Positions 24,874 through 34,727 are shown, numbered from the stretch's first letter. The stretch: DNA of 64,000 nucleotides from Bacteroidota bacterium (GCA_018266835.1 JAFDZP010000002.1:1463302-1527301); one strand, 5' to 3'. Notes: generated by a model from the sequence alone, not told the origin. Program-made: numbers and translations.

Positions 24874-25947
24874 ATGGCTGAAAAAAAATACAACGAACTG
24901 CAATATCTTGATAGAAACGAATCACAATATGGTCCGTCACCAAAATGTTATGAGTATCTGAAACATGCGACAATAGATGACTTGTCATGGTACTCACGTG
25001 ATTTTGCAAAAGGTGTGAAATCAAGCTTATCAAAAAGGATTGCAAACGATTTTAACATTGATGAAAGACAGGTAATTCTTTCCTATGGAAGTGAAGACCT
25101 TCTCAAACAAATCATTCACTACTACCTCGATAGAAAGGAAAAAATATTAATTCCTAAAGAAGCATGGTGGTATTATAAAAAAGTTGCTTATGAAGTCGGC
25201 GGATTTAATGTTGAGTACCCTATGTTCATAGGGGAAAAGGATGGACTGAAAACATATATGTACGATGTCGACAGAATGATTGAGATATACACTAGAGAAC
25301 AGCCAAGAATTGTTTTGATTGCATCTCCAAATAATCCTACAGGTAATAGAATTCCAAAAGAGGAACTAAGAAGATTTCTTGATTCGGCACGCGGCGCAAT
25401 TGTGATGATTGATGAAGCGTACTGGGGATTCGGCTCCACTGAAAATGATTACGTAAAAGAATTTATTGACGATTTTCCGAATCTTGTAATCTGCAGAACG
25501 TTCTCAAAATACTATGCGCTTGCAGGAGCAAGAATAGGATTTGCGTTTGCCGGCAAAAATCTTGAAGAGCTTATAAATTTTTCAGTAAGGTATCTGGGTT
25601 ATAATAAAATGTCAGAAAAACTTGGAGAAATTGCATTAGATGATATGGAATATTATGAAAGAGTTACGAAAATGATGCAGGAAGATAAAGAGTACTTCTA
25701 CAAAGAGTTCAACAGCATGGAAGGGTTTACTGCATATAAATCATATGCAAATTTTATGCTGGTAGATATGCCGCATCACATAAGAAAAGACCTGGATAAA
25801 TATCTGAAGGAAAGAAATATGCTGATAAAGTTTTTAAATGAGGAAGCTTTTAAAACTGAAACCAGAATAACTCTGGGCACTCGCGAGCAGAACTATCATC
25901 TGATGGAATGCATAAAAGATTTTTTAAAGGAAAATAATTACAAATGA
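24874..25947 (+). CDS. PLP-dependent class I/II aminotransferase (HisC-like)
   Basis: 357 residues. Fold-type I features: LSYGSEDLLKQI near the cofactor site, IASPNNPTGNRIP, VMIDEAYWGF (Asp and Tyr to PLP) and CRTFSKYYALAGARIGFAF with the Schiff-base lysine. The N-terminus (LDRNESQYGPSP) matches histidinol-phosphate aminotransferase style. No other histidine genes lie here, so it may act on a different amino acid or phosphonate-like substrate. It overlaps the next gene by 4 nt (ATGA). Confidence 0.9.
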   Translation: MAEKKYNELQYLDRNESQYGPSPKCYEYLKHATIDDLSWYSRDFAKGVKSSLSKRIANDFNIDERQVILSYGSEDLLKQIIHYYLDRKEKILIPKEAWWYYKKVAYEVGGFNVEYPMFIGEKDGLKTYMYDVDRMIEIYTREQPRIVLIASPNNPTGNRIPKEELRRFLDSARGAIVMIDEAYWGFGSTENDYVKEFIDDFPNLVICRTFSKYYALAGARIGFAFAGKNLEELINFSVRYLGYNKMSEKLGEIALDDMEYYERVTKMMQEDKEYFYKEFNSMEGFTAYKSYANFMLVDMPHHIRKDLDKYLKERNMLIKFLNEEAFKTETRITLGTREQNYHLMECIKDFLKENNYK

Positions 25948-26480
25948 GATATAAGAATTTTTTAACTTTATTTCTTTTTTTAAGTTTTAGTTTTTATTCT
26001 TTACAGGGCTGCAATAAGAAAGATGAAAGCACTGAGTGGAAAGTCAAAGATCCCCGTGAAGAAGTAAACAAACATCCGGAACCGCCGTTTAAAAAAGAAG
26101 GCGACCTTACTTTTTTGAAGAAGGACGGAAAAGAATTAAAAAAAATTGATATTGAAGTTGCAGACGATAACACGCAAAGAGCACAGGGTTTGATGTGGAG
26201 AAAATCTATGCCTGAAAATGAAGGTATGCTTTTTATTTTTCCGCAGGATGATGACCAGGCTTTCTGGATGAAGAATACAATAATGCCGCTGGATATAATT
26301 TTTATCAATAGTAATAAAGAGATTGTAAAAATTTATAAGAACGCAATTCCTTACTCTGAAAAATCGATGCCATCTGAAAAAAAGGCAATGTATGTAGTGG
26401 AAACTGTGGCAGGCTTTTGTGATAAAAATGGTATTTCCGAAGGTGATAAAATCACTTTTAACTATCAGTCAGGTCAATAA
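25944..26480 (+). CDS. DUF192 lipoprotein
   Basis: 178 residues. Signal sequence with a lipobox SLQGC, then a charged linker. The domain from about 50 matches DUF192: IDIEVADDNTQRAQGLMWRKSMPENEGMLFIF, FWMKNTIMPLDIIFIN, VVETVAGFCDKNGISEGDKI. The family is a small beta-barrel of unknown role, usually exported. Translationally coupled to the aminotransferase. Confidence 0.88.
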   Translation: MRYKNFLTLFLFLSFSFYSLQGCNKKDESTEWKVKDPREEVNKHPEPPFKKEGDLTFLKKDGKELKKIDIEVADDNTQRAQGLMWRKSMPENEGMLFIFPQDDDQAFWMKNTIMPLDIIFINSNKEIVKIYKNAIPYSEKSMPSEKKAMYVVETVAGFCDKNGISEGDKITFNYQSGQ

Positions 26481-26537
26481 TTTTAAAATCTAATTGGAAT
26501 ACTATTGAAAAGATAAATTACTCTTAAAATAAAAATC

Positions 26538-27917
26538 ATGGGTAAATTTTTCTTTTCAATAGTTTTGTATACATTCATATCTTTTGCTTCAGTTTTCGCT
26601 CAAAACAATTCTGAGCAGGAAAGGTTCATCAGCCTTCTTATAAACGATAACGATGAAGCTCTGAATTACATCTCCCCCGACGAAATCCAATATTCGCAGC
26701 GTCTCAATACCACTTTTGCAGGAGTGGAAAGCAAATTGCTTCTCAGTTTCTCCTCGTATATTAATCACAAGATAAAAGAAAATATTAAAATAGGTAAAAC
26801 CTCTTTTAATATTTTAAACACTCCGTTAGAAGACGGGTATTTAAAATCCATACTCAATGTCCCGAGTGAAAACTATTCAGTTACATTTTATTCCAAAGAA
26901 AACAAAGCTGTCACACCTTTATCTTACTTTACACATACCTGGAAAAAACAAAGCGGAAAATATTTTGATTTTCTTATTAGCGATGAAAAACTGTTTAATC
27001 CTTATTGTATTAACAAACTTGATAACTTTGTAGGCAACACTGCAAAACTCCTGGATTACAGTGAGGAGGATATAAATTTACTTAAAGAGAAGAAAATTCT
27101 TTATGTTTTTTGCAGTAACAATGATGAGATTGCTAATTTAACCGGTAGTGTTTCAAGAGGCCGATATCTATCGGAGCTGGATGCGGTGGTCACAACCTAT
27201 TCATGTCACTTTCATGAAGTAGCTCATCTGCTTTTGAATTACAAAATAAAAGAAAACTCACTTTATCCGGTCCCTTTTTTACAGGAAGGATTTGCAGTTG
27301 CAATCGGCGGCAGAGGAGGTCAAAGCGGTAGTGTTTTAAACGATGTAGGTTATTATATCGCTAGATATGATTTTGCAAATTATAAACCTTTATTTAACTC
27401 TGAAAATTTTTACAATGAAGACCCGTCCATATCTTATCCGCTTGCAGGAATTTTCTCGAAATATTTATTATCAACTTTGAGTACTGAGGAATTTTTATCT
27501 TTTTATAATCAAATTAAAGTTGATACCAATCAAAAAATAATAAAAGATTTCGGTAATTATATTGCGAAGTATAAGGCTTTCAAGGATATATCATTCTTAT
27601 CACCCAATGATGTCGTTGAAATCTCTGCTGATAGTTCATTTTTTCTTTCGACTAAAACTCCGATTGAGAATTATACCAGCACAAAATTTCGCGAATTATT
27701 CAAAGATAAAATTTACAAAGGTGAGAAATATTATTTTGCTATAGATAAGAAGGAAATAAATATTTATAATTTGTATTCAAACGAGCTTATTGCTTCATAT
27801 GTGAATTCTTTTGCCGATAACCCTGTTGATTATTTTGTAAACGGGAAATATAAATTTTATATTTCTAAAAATTTATTAGATGAAGACCTGAACGATTTGA
27901 ACTTAAGTTACAGGTAA
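26538..27917 (+). CDS. Exported gluzincin-like metallopeptidase candidate
   Basis: 459 residues with a signal peptide ending VFAQ. It contains HFHEVAHLLLNYK (H226, E227, H230) and, 19 residues after the last His, LQEGFAVAIGG with E250. An HExxH motif followed by a Glu about 20 residues on is the zinc-binding pattern of gluzincin peptidases (peptidase MA clan). The rest shows no known family. The flanking N- and C-terminal parts look like beta-rich domains. It lies 57 nt after the DUF192 gene and 4 nt before the exonuclease gene, and so in the long co-directional run. Peptidase activity is inferred from the motif. Confidence 0.65.
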   Translation: MGKFFFSIVLYTFISFASVFAQNNSEQERFISLLINDNDEALNYISPDEIQYSQRLNTTFAGVESKLLLSFSSYINHKIKENIKIGKTSFNILNTPLEDGYLKSILNVPSENYSVTFYSKENKAVTPLSYFTHTWKKQSGKYFDFLISDEKLFNPYCINKLDNFVGNTAKLLDYSEEDINLLKEKKILYVFCSNNDEIANLTGSVSRGRYLSELDAVVTTYSCHFHEVAHLLLNYKIKENSLYPVPFLQEGFAVAIGGRGGQSGSVLNDVGYYIARYDFANYKPLFNSENFYNEDPSISYPLAGIFSKYLLSTLSTEEFLSFYNQIKVDTNQKIIKDFGNYIAKYKAFKDISFLSPNDVVEISADSSFFLSTKTPIENYTSTKFRELFKDKIYKGEKYYFAIDKKEINIYNLYSNELIASYVNSFADNPVDYFVNGKYKFYISKNLLDEDLNDLNLSYR

Positions 27918-27921
27918 AATC

Positions 27922-28917
27922 ATGAAAAAGGATATTTTAAAATTAAATAAGTGTGGTATTTATTGTCCTCAGGGTGATTTTTATATTGACCCCTGGAAGC
28001 CTGTTGATAATGCTTTAATAACTCACGGTCACTCTGACCACGCCCGATGGGGAATGAAAAAATATTTATGCCAGAAAGATTCCGTTGAGATTTTAAGAAC
28101 TAGATTAGGAAAAGAGATAAACATTGAGGGAATTGAATACAATAAATCTATTACAATTAACGGAGTAAAAGTATCATTTCATCCTGCGGGACATATACTG
28201 GGTTCATCGCAAATAAGAGTTGAATATAACGGAGAAGTTGCAGTGGTTTCAGGTGATTATAAAATCCAGCCTGACTCAACCTGCGCAAATTTTGAATTAG
28301 TAAAGTGCAATACATTCGTTACTGAATCAACATTTGCACTGCCTATATACAACTGGGATAACGAAGAAAAGATTTTTGAAGGAATAAATAAATGGTGGCA
28401 GAGCAATGCAGATGAAGGTGTTGCAAGTATAATATACGGTTATACTCTCGGGAAATCACAGAGAATATTATCGGTACTCGATACTTCTATTGGTCCGGTT
28501 TACACACATGGCGCAGTAGAAAACATTAATGAAATTTACAGGAAGCAGGGAGTGAAGCTTCCGAAAACAACACTTGCAACAAACCTAGATAACAAAACTG
28601 ACTTTTCTAAATCAATTATAGTTGCTCCTTCTTCAGCTGACGGCACAACATGGCTGAGAAAATTCGGAGATATATCAACCGCCTTTGCTTCGGGCTGGAT
28701 GCAGGTGCGGGGCAATAAACGCAGAGGAAATTTTGATAAAGGATTTGTAATGTCAGACCATGTTGACTGGTGCGGAGTGCTTGATACAATTAAAGATACA
28801 GGTGCAGAAAATATTTGGATAACTCATGGTTATTCGGATATACTTTCACGTTACCTTAATGAGAAGGGATATAACTCAAAAGTTTTAGAAACTTTATTTG
28901 ACGATTCGGACATATGA
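27922..28917 (+). CDS. Ligase-associated DNA exonuclease (metallo-beta-lactamase fold)
   Basis: 331 residues. The metal motif is H35-G-H37-S-D39-H40 (THGHSDHARWG) at the head of an MBL domain, with a further His in FHPAGHILGSSQ and Asp in VVSGDYKIQPD. The pattern follows the beta-CASP-less family called ligase-associated DNA exonuclease. Its 3' end overlaps the start of the ATP-dependent DNA ligase gene by 4 nt, the arrangement expected for this repair pair. Role: trimming DNA ends before joining, by family knowledge. Confidence 0.88.
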   Translation: MKKDILKLNKCGIYCPQGDFYIDPWKPVDNALITHGHSDHARWGMKKYLCQKDSVEILRTRLGKEINIEGIEYNKSITINGVKVSFHPAGHILGSSQIRVEYNGEVAVVSGDYKIQPDSTCANFELVKCNTFVTESTFALPIYNWDNEEKIFEGINKWWQSNADEGVASIIYGYTLGKSQRILSVLDTSIGPVYTHGAVENINEIYRKQGVKLPKTTLATNLDNKTDFSKSIIVAPSSADGTTWLRKFGDISTAFASGWMQVRGNKRRGNFDKGFVMSDHVDWCGVLDTIKDTGAENIWITHGYSDILSRYLNEKGYNSKVLETLFDDSDI

Positions 28918-30509
28918 AAAATTTTTCTGATTTATTTGAAGAGCTGGATTCATCCACAGGGACTAACGATAAAGTAAATTCATTGGTTAAATTCTTCCAG
29001 CATAATCCTGCCGGAGACAGTATTTATGTTGTTAGCTTCTTAATGGGAAGAAAGCCTAAGCAGATTATTAAAACTGCTTTCCTGAAGGAATGGGCGGCAG
29101 AGCTTGCAAATATTCCTGAATGGCTGTTCAAAGAATCTTATGACAATGTTGGGGATTTAGGTGAAACAATTTCTTTAATGGTGCCTCAAAAAAAATCAGA
29201 GGTAAAAGAAGTTTATCCTTTTACATTAAAAGAATGGATTGAAGAAATTATTTTACCGTTAAAGAAAAAATCTGAAGCGGAGCAGAAAAGAATTGTCCAG
29301 AGTATATGGACATATCTTTCGCGCGAAGAAAAGTTTGTATTCAATAAAATAATTACCGGTAGTTTCAGAGTCGGTGTGTCTGCTAAAATTGTAATTAAAG
29401 CGTTGGCACAGTTTTCGGGAATAGGAGATGCAGATATTACGCACCGTCTCATGGGTGACTGGAATACAGATGAAAAATTTTTTGAATATTTAATTTCACA
29501 TGACGTACAGGATACACATCAAAGCAGACCATATCCTTTTTTCTTAGCGTATCAGCTGGATAAATCAATTAAAGAGCTTGGTGAACCTGAAGACTGGTTT
29601 GCAGAGTGGAAATGGGACGGAATCAGAGCGCAGATAATTAAAAGAGAGAACGAAGTTTTTATATGGTCACGCGGCGAGGAATTAATCACTGAACGTTTTC
29701 CCGAGCTTCAGGCAGAAGTAATGAATTTAGAAAACGGAACAGTGCTTGACGGTGAAATTCTTGCATGGCAGAATGAAAAACCTCTTCCGTTTGGCGAGCT
29801 TCAAAAGAGAATCAGCAGAAAAAATCTTACAAAAAAAATTCTTGAAGAGGTTCCTGTAGTTTTTCAGGCATTTGATGTAATTGAATATGAAGCAGTTGAT
29901 ATAAGAAGTACTATCTACACACAAAGAAAAAAACTGCTGAAAAAAATCATTGCTAAGAATTTCAAACGTATGAAATTAGGCGAGAGTATAAAAATTAACT
30001 CATGGGAAGATTTAACAAAGCTGAGAGAAGAATCACGCGATAGAAATGTTGAAGGATTTATATTAAAACATAAAGACTCGGAATATTTAACAGGAAGAAG
30101 ACGCGGCGGTTGGTGGAAATGGAAAGTTGATCCGTATACAATAGACGCAGTGATGATATATGCGCAGAGAGGGCATGGAAGACGCGCAAGTCTTTACACA
30201 GATTATACATTTGGTGTTTGGAATGAAGGCAAGCTTATTTCATTTGCTAAGGCATACTCAGGATTAACAGATGAAGAGATAAGAAAGGTTGATGACTTCG
30301 TAAGAAAAAATACACTTGAGAAATTTGGTCCCGTAAGAACAGTAAAGCCGGAGTTAGTTTTTGAATTATCGTTTGAAGGAATACAATTATCATCGAGACA
30401 TAAGTCAGGCATAGCAGTAAGATTTCCTCGAATTACTAAATGGCGGACAGATAAAAAACTGCAGGATGCTGATTCACTAGAAAGTATTAAAGCACTTCTC
30501 AAAAAATAA
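28914..30509 (+). CDS. ATP-dependent DNA ligase (bacterial, exonuclease-associated type)
   Basis: 531 residues. An N-terminal alpha-helical DNA-binding domain (1-210) precedes the nucleotidyltransferase core: EWKWDGIRAQ with the adenylated lysine K233, LDGEILAWQNE, FILKHKDSEYLTGRR and WWKWK. The C-terminal part is an OB-fold (FGVWNEGKLISFAKAYSGL). This is the LigB/LigC-like repair type, separate from the NAD-dependent replicative ligase. It forms a two-gene unit with the MBL exonuclease. The Lhr helicase and phosphoesterase that often complete the set are not in this window. Confidence 0.92.
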   Translation: MKNFSDLFEELDSSTGTNDKVNSLVKFFQHNPAGDSIYVVSFLMGRKPKQIIKTAFLKEWAAELANIPEWLFKESYDNVGDLGETISLMVPQKKSEVKEVYPFTLKEWIEEIILPLKKKSEAEQKRIVQSIWTYLSREEKFVFNKIITGSFRVGVSAKIVIKALAQFSGIGDADITHRLMGDWNTDEKFFEYLISHDVQDTHQSRPYPFFLAYQLDKSIKELGEPEDWFAEWKWDGIRAQIIKRENEVFIWSRGEELITERFPELQAEVMNLENGTVLDGEILAWQNEKPLPFGELQKRISRKNLTKKILEEVPVVFQAFDVIEYEAVDIRSTIYTQRKKLLKKIIAKNFKRMKLGESIKINSWEDLTKLREESRDRNVEGFILKHKDSEYLTGRRRGGWWKWKVDPYTIDAVMIYAQRGHGRRASLYTDYTFGVWNEGKLISFAKAYSGLTDEEIRKVDDFVRKNTLEKFGPVRTVKPELVFELSFEGIQLSSRHKSGIAVRFPRITKWRTDKKLQDADSLESIKALLKK

Positions 30510-30512
30510 TAT

Positions 30513-30878
30513 ATGCAGAAAAATACAATAATCGCCATTGGCGCGTTCTTTGGATTTTTAGGTGTAGCTCTGGGGGCTTTCGGAGCGCATATACTTAAAA
30601 ATTCTTTTACGCCGGAACAATTAGATAATTACAGAACAGGAATTCAATATCAGTTAGTTCATGCAGTTGTATTGGTCAGCCTGGGGTTTTCAGGTATTCA
30701 GAAATATTTCAAATCAGCTTACTTTTTTATAGCAGGCACGATATTGTTTTCGTTCTCGCTTTATGTTTACACAATTTTTAATCTGAAGTTTGTTGCAATG
30801 TTTGCTCCGTTTGGCGGAGCATCATTTATGATTGGCTGGATACTTTTAATTGTTTACGCACTTAAAAAAGAAAGTTGA
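30513..30878 (+). CDS. DUF423 membrane protein
   Basis: 121 residues, four membrane helices. The family motif is present: IGAFFGFLGVALGAFGAHILK near the start and YRTGIQYQLVHAVVLV in the second helix region, with PFGGASFMIGWILL near the end. DUF423 (YgdD-like) has no assigned role. It starts 3 nt after the ligase stop and its stop codon overlaps the TTG of the OMP85 gene. Confidence 0.88.
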   Translation: MQKNTIIAIGAFFGFLGVALGAFGAHILKNSFTPEQLDNYRTGIQYQLVHAVVLVSLGFSGIQKYFKSAYFFIAGTILFSFSLYVYTIFNLKFVAMFAPFGGASFMIGWILLIVYALKKES

Positions 30879-32632
30879 GATATTTTATAATCATATTGCT
30901 TTTTCTTTTTGCATCGAATTGTTTTTCGCAGACAAAGATAAAATCAATATCCGTTAAGGGGAACGATTTTTTCTCTGAGACCGATATATTATCTATGATG
31001 ATTTTAAAAAAAGGATCTGAGTACAGCGAAAAACAATTCGGAGAAGATTTGAGAACTATAAGAACAAGATATAAAGCTGAAGGATTTTTACTGGCTAAAA
31101 TTGATGAAGGCACTAAAATTTTTAATTCGGATTCTTCCACTGTGGAATTGCATGTTGATGTAAAAGAAGGAAATAGAATTGTAGTAGGGCAGTTAATAAT
31201 AGAAGGAAACGAAAAACTTTCTCAGAAGGAAATTTTTTCTGTGTTTGAGACTAAGGCGGGAGAAGTGTTAAGAGATAATACTCTTAACAATGATATTGTT
31301 GAGCTGTTAAGACTCTACGAAAAAAACGGACTTCCGTTTGCAAATGTTGTTATAAAAGATGTTTCATTGTATGGTGAAGGCAAAGATGAAAAATTAAAAG
31401 TTGAGCTGGTAATAAGTGAAAATTCGAAAGTCCAGATTGATCAGATAAAAATAAGAGGCAATGATGAAACGAAAGAAAGTGTGATTCTCCGTGAAGTAAA
31501 ACTGCCGAAGGACAAAACAGTGAATATAGAATTTCTTGCAAATCTCAAACGCAGATTAGAAAGACTGAATATTTTTGAATCAGTTCAGGATCCGAAAATT
31601 TATTCGCTGAAGAATAAAAAACAATCGGGACTCTTAATAGAAGTAAAAGAGGGAAACACAAATACGTTTGATGGAATACTTGGCTATGTTCCGCCGGCAA
31701 CAGATAATGATAAAGGATATTTAACGGGACTTGTAAACGTTTCATTCAGAAATCTTTTCGGTACGGGTAGAAAAATAGAAGCAAAGTATCAGGCTGAGGT
31801 CCGCTCAACGCAGGAACTGGCTTTCAATTATTCGGAACCATTCGTGTTTAACTTACCTGTATATGCAACTCTTGGATTTCTGCAGCGGCTTCAGGACACA
31901 ACTTACACAAGAAGAAAAATTGATTTAAAGGGTGATGTGTTATTCAGTGACTACTTTACTGTGAGCGGGATAGTCGGATATGAGAGAATCATTCCGACTG
32001 ATTCCAGCAGATATTTTTTTAAAATTGCTGACTCGCAAACCTTTTTAACGGGACTGGAACTGAAGTATGATTCACGTGATAACATATACGCACCAAGCAA
32101 AGGTATTTTATATACAACAAATTATACTTACGGTAATAAGCAAGTTTTTAATATAGCTGATTTGGTTGGGCTGGGATATCAGGAAAAATTTATCGTTCAA
32201 AAATATTCAATCAATCTGGATTTATATCTTTCATTTCTTAAGAGACAGACATTGCTTTTGCGGGGATTTGCAGGTGAAGTGCGCTCTGATAAACTTGAAG
32301 ACTCGGATTTTTTCAGAATCGGCGGTAATAAAAATATCAGAGGATACCGCGACGAACAATTTCTTGCATCACGATTAGCATACGGAAATATTGAACCAAG
32401 ATATTCCGTCTCCCGAAAAAGTTTTGTTTTCGGTTTTTATGACTTCGGATATTATTTTAAGCCTGATGATATTGCAAATAACATTGCTGAGCAGCAGGGA
32501 TTTTTATTTGGTTACGGTTTCGGAATAAGACTGGAAACGCAGCTTGGTATTATTGGTGTAACTTACGGGTTAGGAAAAGGTGATAGTTTCCTTGACGGAA
32601 AAATTAATTTTGGTCTGGTAAACAATTTTTAA
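30875..32632 (+). CDS. OMP85/BamA-TamA-like outer-membrane assembly protein
   Basis: 585 residues from a TTG that overlaps the DUF423 stop. A signal peptide (RYFIIILLFLFASNCFSQ) is followed by three or so POTRA domains (about 20-255; for example IKSISVKGNDFFSETDI, VGQLIIEGNEKLSQKEIF, VQIDQIKIRGNDETKESVI) and a C-terminal barrel (from about 270). Barrel marks include FFRIGGNKNIRGYRDEQF, the lid-lock-like RGY/F motif, and an end in a strand-like FGLVNNF. It is shorter than BamA (about 750-800 residues) and fits TamA-like or BamA-related proteins that insert outer-membrane proteins. Confidence 0.88.
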   Translation: MRYFIIILLFLFASNCFSQTKIKSISVKGNDFFSETDILSMMILKKGSEYSEKQFGEDLRTIRTRYKAEGFLLAKIDEGTKIFNSDSSTVELHVDVKEGNRIVVGQLIIEGNEKLSQKEIFSVFETKAGEVLRDNTLNNDIVELLRLYEKNGLPFANVVIKDVSLYGEGKDEKLKVELVISENSKVQIDQIKIRGNDETKESVILREVKLPKDKTVNIEFLANLKRRLERLNIFESVQDPKIYSLKNKKQSGLLIEVKEGNTNTFDGILGYVPPATDNDKGYLTGLVNVSFRNLFGTGRKIEAKYQAEVRSTQELAFNYSEPFVFNLPVYATLGFLQRLQDTTYTRRKIDLKGDVLFSDYFTVSGIVGYERIIPTDSSRYFFKIADSQTFLTGLELKYDSRDNIYAPSKGILYTTNYTYGNKQVFNIADLVGLGYQEKFIVQKYSINLDLYLSFLKRQTLLLRGFAGEVRSDKLEDSDFFRIGGNKNIRGYRDEQFLASRLAYGNIEPRYSVSRKSFVFGFYDFGYYFKPDDIANNIAEQQGFLFGYGFGIRLETQLGIIGVTYGLGKGDSFLDGKINFGLVNNF

Positions 32633-32641
32633 AAATAATTT

Positions 32642-34033
32642 CTAATAAATAATAATTCTCATAGGTTCGCTTACTTTATCTGAACCAAAAATCTTTTCTC
32701 CGATCTCACAGTCATAACATTTCCCCTTTATACAATAAAAATTATGAAGGTGTATTAATCCCTGCTCGTCTGCAATAGTTTTAGGTTTGAAATCCAACTG
32801 AGCGCTCATTACTCTGGTAATTTCATTTGAGCTGATGCATTTAAGTTTGTCATAGAAGCTGAGTACCTTACCCTGTGTTTCAAATATATCGAATTCAAGA
32901 GCATAAAAATAAACGAAGGGAATAATTACGTTTGTAATTATATCATTGATTCTCTCCTTGCCAATATATTTTGTTCCTGATTTAGTTTCTTTTCCGAATA
33001 CGTAGTGATTTTTCCAGTATTCAGAAATTTCTATATTTAAAAATAAATCAACTAATTTCTGATAAACTTTTTCTTCACTGTTAAAAATTGATACAACTTC
33101 TTTCAGAAAATTTTTATAGATAATTGAATGCAGCAAGCCGCTTGCATATGCTAATCTTATAGTTGGAAAATTAGAAGGGCGAAGACGAAAGAAATTCCAT
33201 TCGGATTTATCCAATATGGTGTGAAAAGTTTTATCTTCAGCTTCATTCCAGATTACTTTTAAAAGTGATATGTATTCGTCTTTGTATCTTAAGTTATACA
33301 GAAATCCTGCGGAGCCGAATAACACAGCATCAATGAAAATTTTATCATCAGGTAATTCAGTAAATTCCAGGCTCCTGGCAAGCTTCAGAAATTGTGATTT
33401 ATTTTTTGAATAGCCGAGCGCTTCACAGATAAATTCAAACAGTATTTTCTCCCAGGTAGATTTTTTATTCCGCGTCTCCTCAAAATCCTCCAGGCGGTTT
33501 TTAATGCGAAGAGTTTTATATTGTAATCTTTTATAGCTTAAGTGAGAGATAAATCTCTTCTTAAAGTTCAGATCGACTTCAAAGTTTTTTGGATAACAAG
33601 GCAGCTTAAATTTAGGTGAAGGGTTATTTATTATCTCTTTCCAGATTGAATGAATGGACTGCTTTAAAAATTTTGATAGAATTACAGTAGGAATTTCCCG
33701 TGCCTTCTTAACTTTAGGAATTACTTTTTTATCGTCATTTTCTTCATCCCAGAACACAACCTGAAGCACGACTTTATTATACTTATTATCACCTTTATGG
33801 TTATGTTCTTTCCAGTTTTTGAATGTTTGGTGAATCTCAATATCTCCTGAATACAAAATTCCGTCTATTCTTATCTGCGCGTCTTTAAAATCAGGACCCG
33901 CATCTGAATTCTTTTCGCCGTAATCCAATATTTCAAGTGTTTTATTTTCAGTCGTTAATAAAACATCACTATAGTACGATGGCGTTTCCCAGATACGTGA
34001 AATAAAACTCTCGTTAATGTTAAGTTTTTTCAT
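32642..34033 (-). CDS. DUF2851 family protein
   Basis: 463 residues. N-terminal part matches DUF2851: LEILDYGEKNSDAGPDFKDAQIRIDG, YSGDIEIHQTFKNWKEH and KVVLQVVFWDE, with conserved acids typical of a PD-(D/E)xK-like core. The C-terminus holds a small cysteine motif (HNFYCIKGKCYDCEIG). No signal peptide. The family is common in Bacteroidota and has no demonstrated activity; a nuclease-like fold is suggested by the motif pattern but I cannot prove it. Transcribed toward the OMP85 gene, from its own promoter next to 34093. Confidence 0.85.
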   Translation of the reverse strand: MKKLNINESFISRIWETPSYYSDVLLTTENKTLEILDYGEKNSDAGPDFKDAQIRIDGILYSGDIEIHQTFKNWKEHNHKGDNKYNKVVLQVVFWDEENDDKKVIPKVKKAREIPTVILSKFLKQSIHSIWKEIINNPSPKFKLPCYPKNFEVDLNFKKRFISHLSYKRLQYKTLRIKNRLEDFEETRNKKSTWEKILFEFICEALGYSKNKSQFLKLARSLEFTELPDDKIFIDAVLFGSAGFLYNLRYKDEYISLLKVIWNEAEDKTFHTILDKSEWNFFRLRPSNFPTIRLAYASGLLHSIIYKNFLKEVVSIFNSEEKVYQKLVDLFLNIEISEYWKNHYVFGKETKSGTKYIGKERINDIITNVIIPFVYFYALEFDIFETQGKVLSFYDKLKCISSNEITRVMSAQLDFKPKTIADEQGLIHLHNFYCIKGKCYDCEIGEKIFGSDKVSEPMRIIIY

Positions 34034-34092
34034 TAACTTTTAAAAAGGTTTTTCCTAAATTAACAGTATTATTTTAAATTAAAAATCAAAAA

Positions 34093-34704
34093 TTGAAAAA
34101 AGTATTTATGCTGAAAATTAACTTATCACTGCTGACCTTATTGTTTGCGGCTTTTCTCTTTTCTTCATGTTCAAAATCTGCAAATGTAAAACCTGAACAG
34201 GCTTATTTAGATGATGCAAAAAAACTTTATGACGAAAAAAAGTTTGATGAGTCAATCGCTGCCTACAGAGAGTTAATAAAAAATTACCCTACATCAGAAA
34301 AGAACGCAATCTTTGCATACAATCAGATTGCAGGAATTTATTTCGACGGCTTAAAAGATTATCAGAAAACTGTTGATACATACAGAGAGCTTGCTGAAAA
34401 ATATCCGAACTCCAAAGAAGCTAAGCAGTCATTATTCATGGTTGCGTTTACTTACGATGAATACATGAAGGATAAGGATAAAGCAAAAGATGCTTATAAA
34501 AAATTCCTGGAAAAATATCCGCAGGATACAGATGCCAATGATAAAATGAGTGAGTCTGCAAGAACAATGCTTCAGGTACTGGAATCAGGCAAGACAATTG
34601 AAGACATGATAAAAGAGAACGCAGGCAACAACGAGAAAACAACAAAAACTCCTTCAAAGGATACAGTAAAGGTTACAAAAGATACAACCAAAACAAAGAA
34701 ATAA
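34093..34704 (+). CDS. TPR-containing lipoprotein (BamD/YbgF-like)
   Basis: 203 residues from TTG 34093 (ATG at 34108 also possible). Lipoprotein signal with FSSC. Three to four tetratricopeptide repeats follow (YDEKKFDESIAAYRELIKNYP; YQKTVDTYRELAEKYPNS; KDAYKKFLEKYPQDTDAN), then a Thr/Lys-rich tail. The lipid anchor and TPRs fit BamD-like outer-membrane assembly lipoproteins or YbgF-type periplasmic scaffolds. It is near an OMP85 gene (30875), which agrees, but not in its operon. Confidence 0.75.
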   Translation: MKKVFMLKINLSLLTLLFAAFLFSSCSKSANVKPEQAYLDDAKKLYDEKKFDESIAAYRELIKNYPTSEKNAIFAYNQIAGIYFDGLKDYQKTVDTYRELAEKYPNSKEAKQSLFMVAFTYDEYMKDKDKAKDAYKKFLEKYPQDTDANDKMSESARTMLQVLESGKTIEDMIKENAGNNEKTTKTPSKDTVKVTKDTTKTKK

Positions 34705-34727
34705 TACAGACGAAATAAATTTATTTT

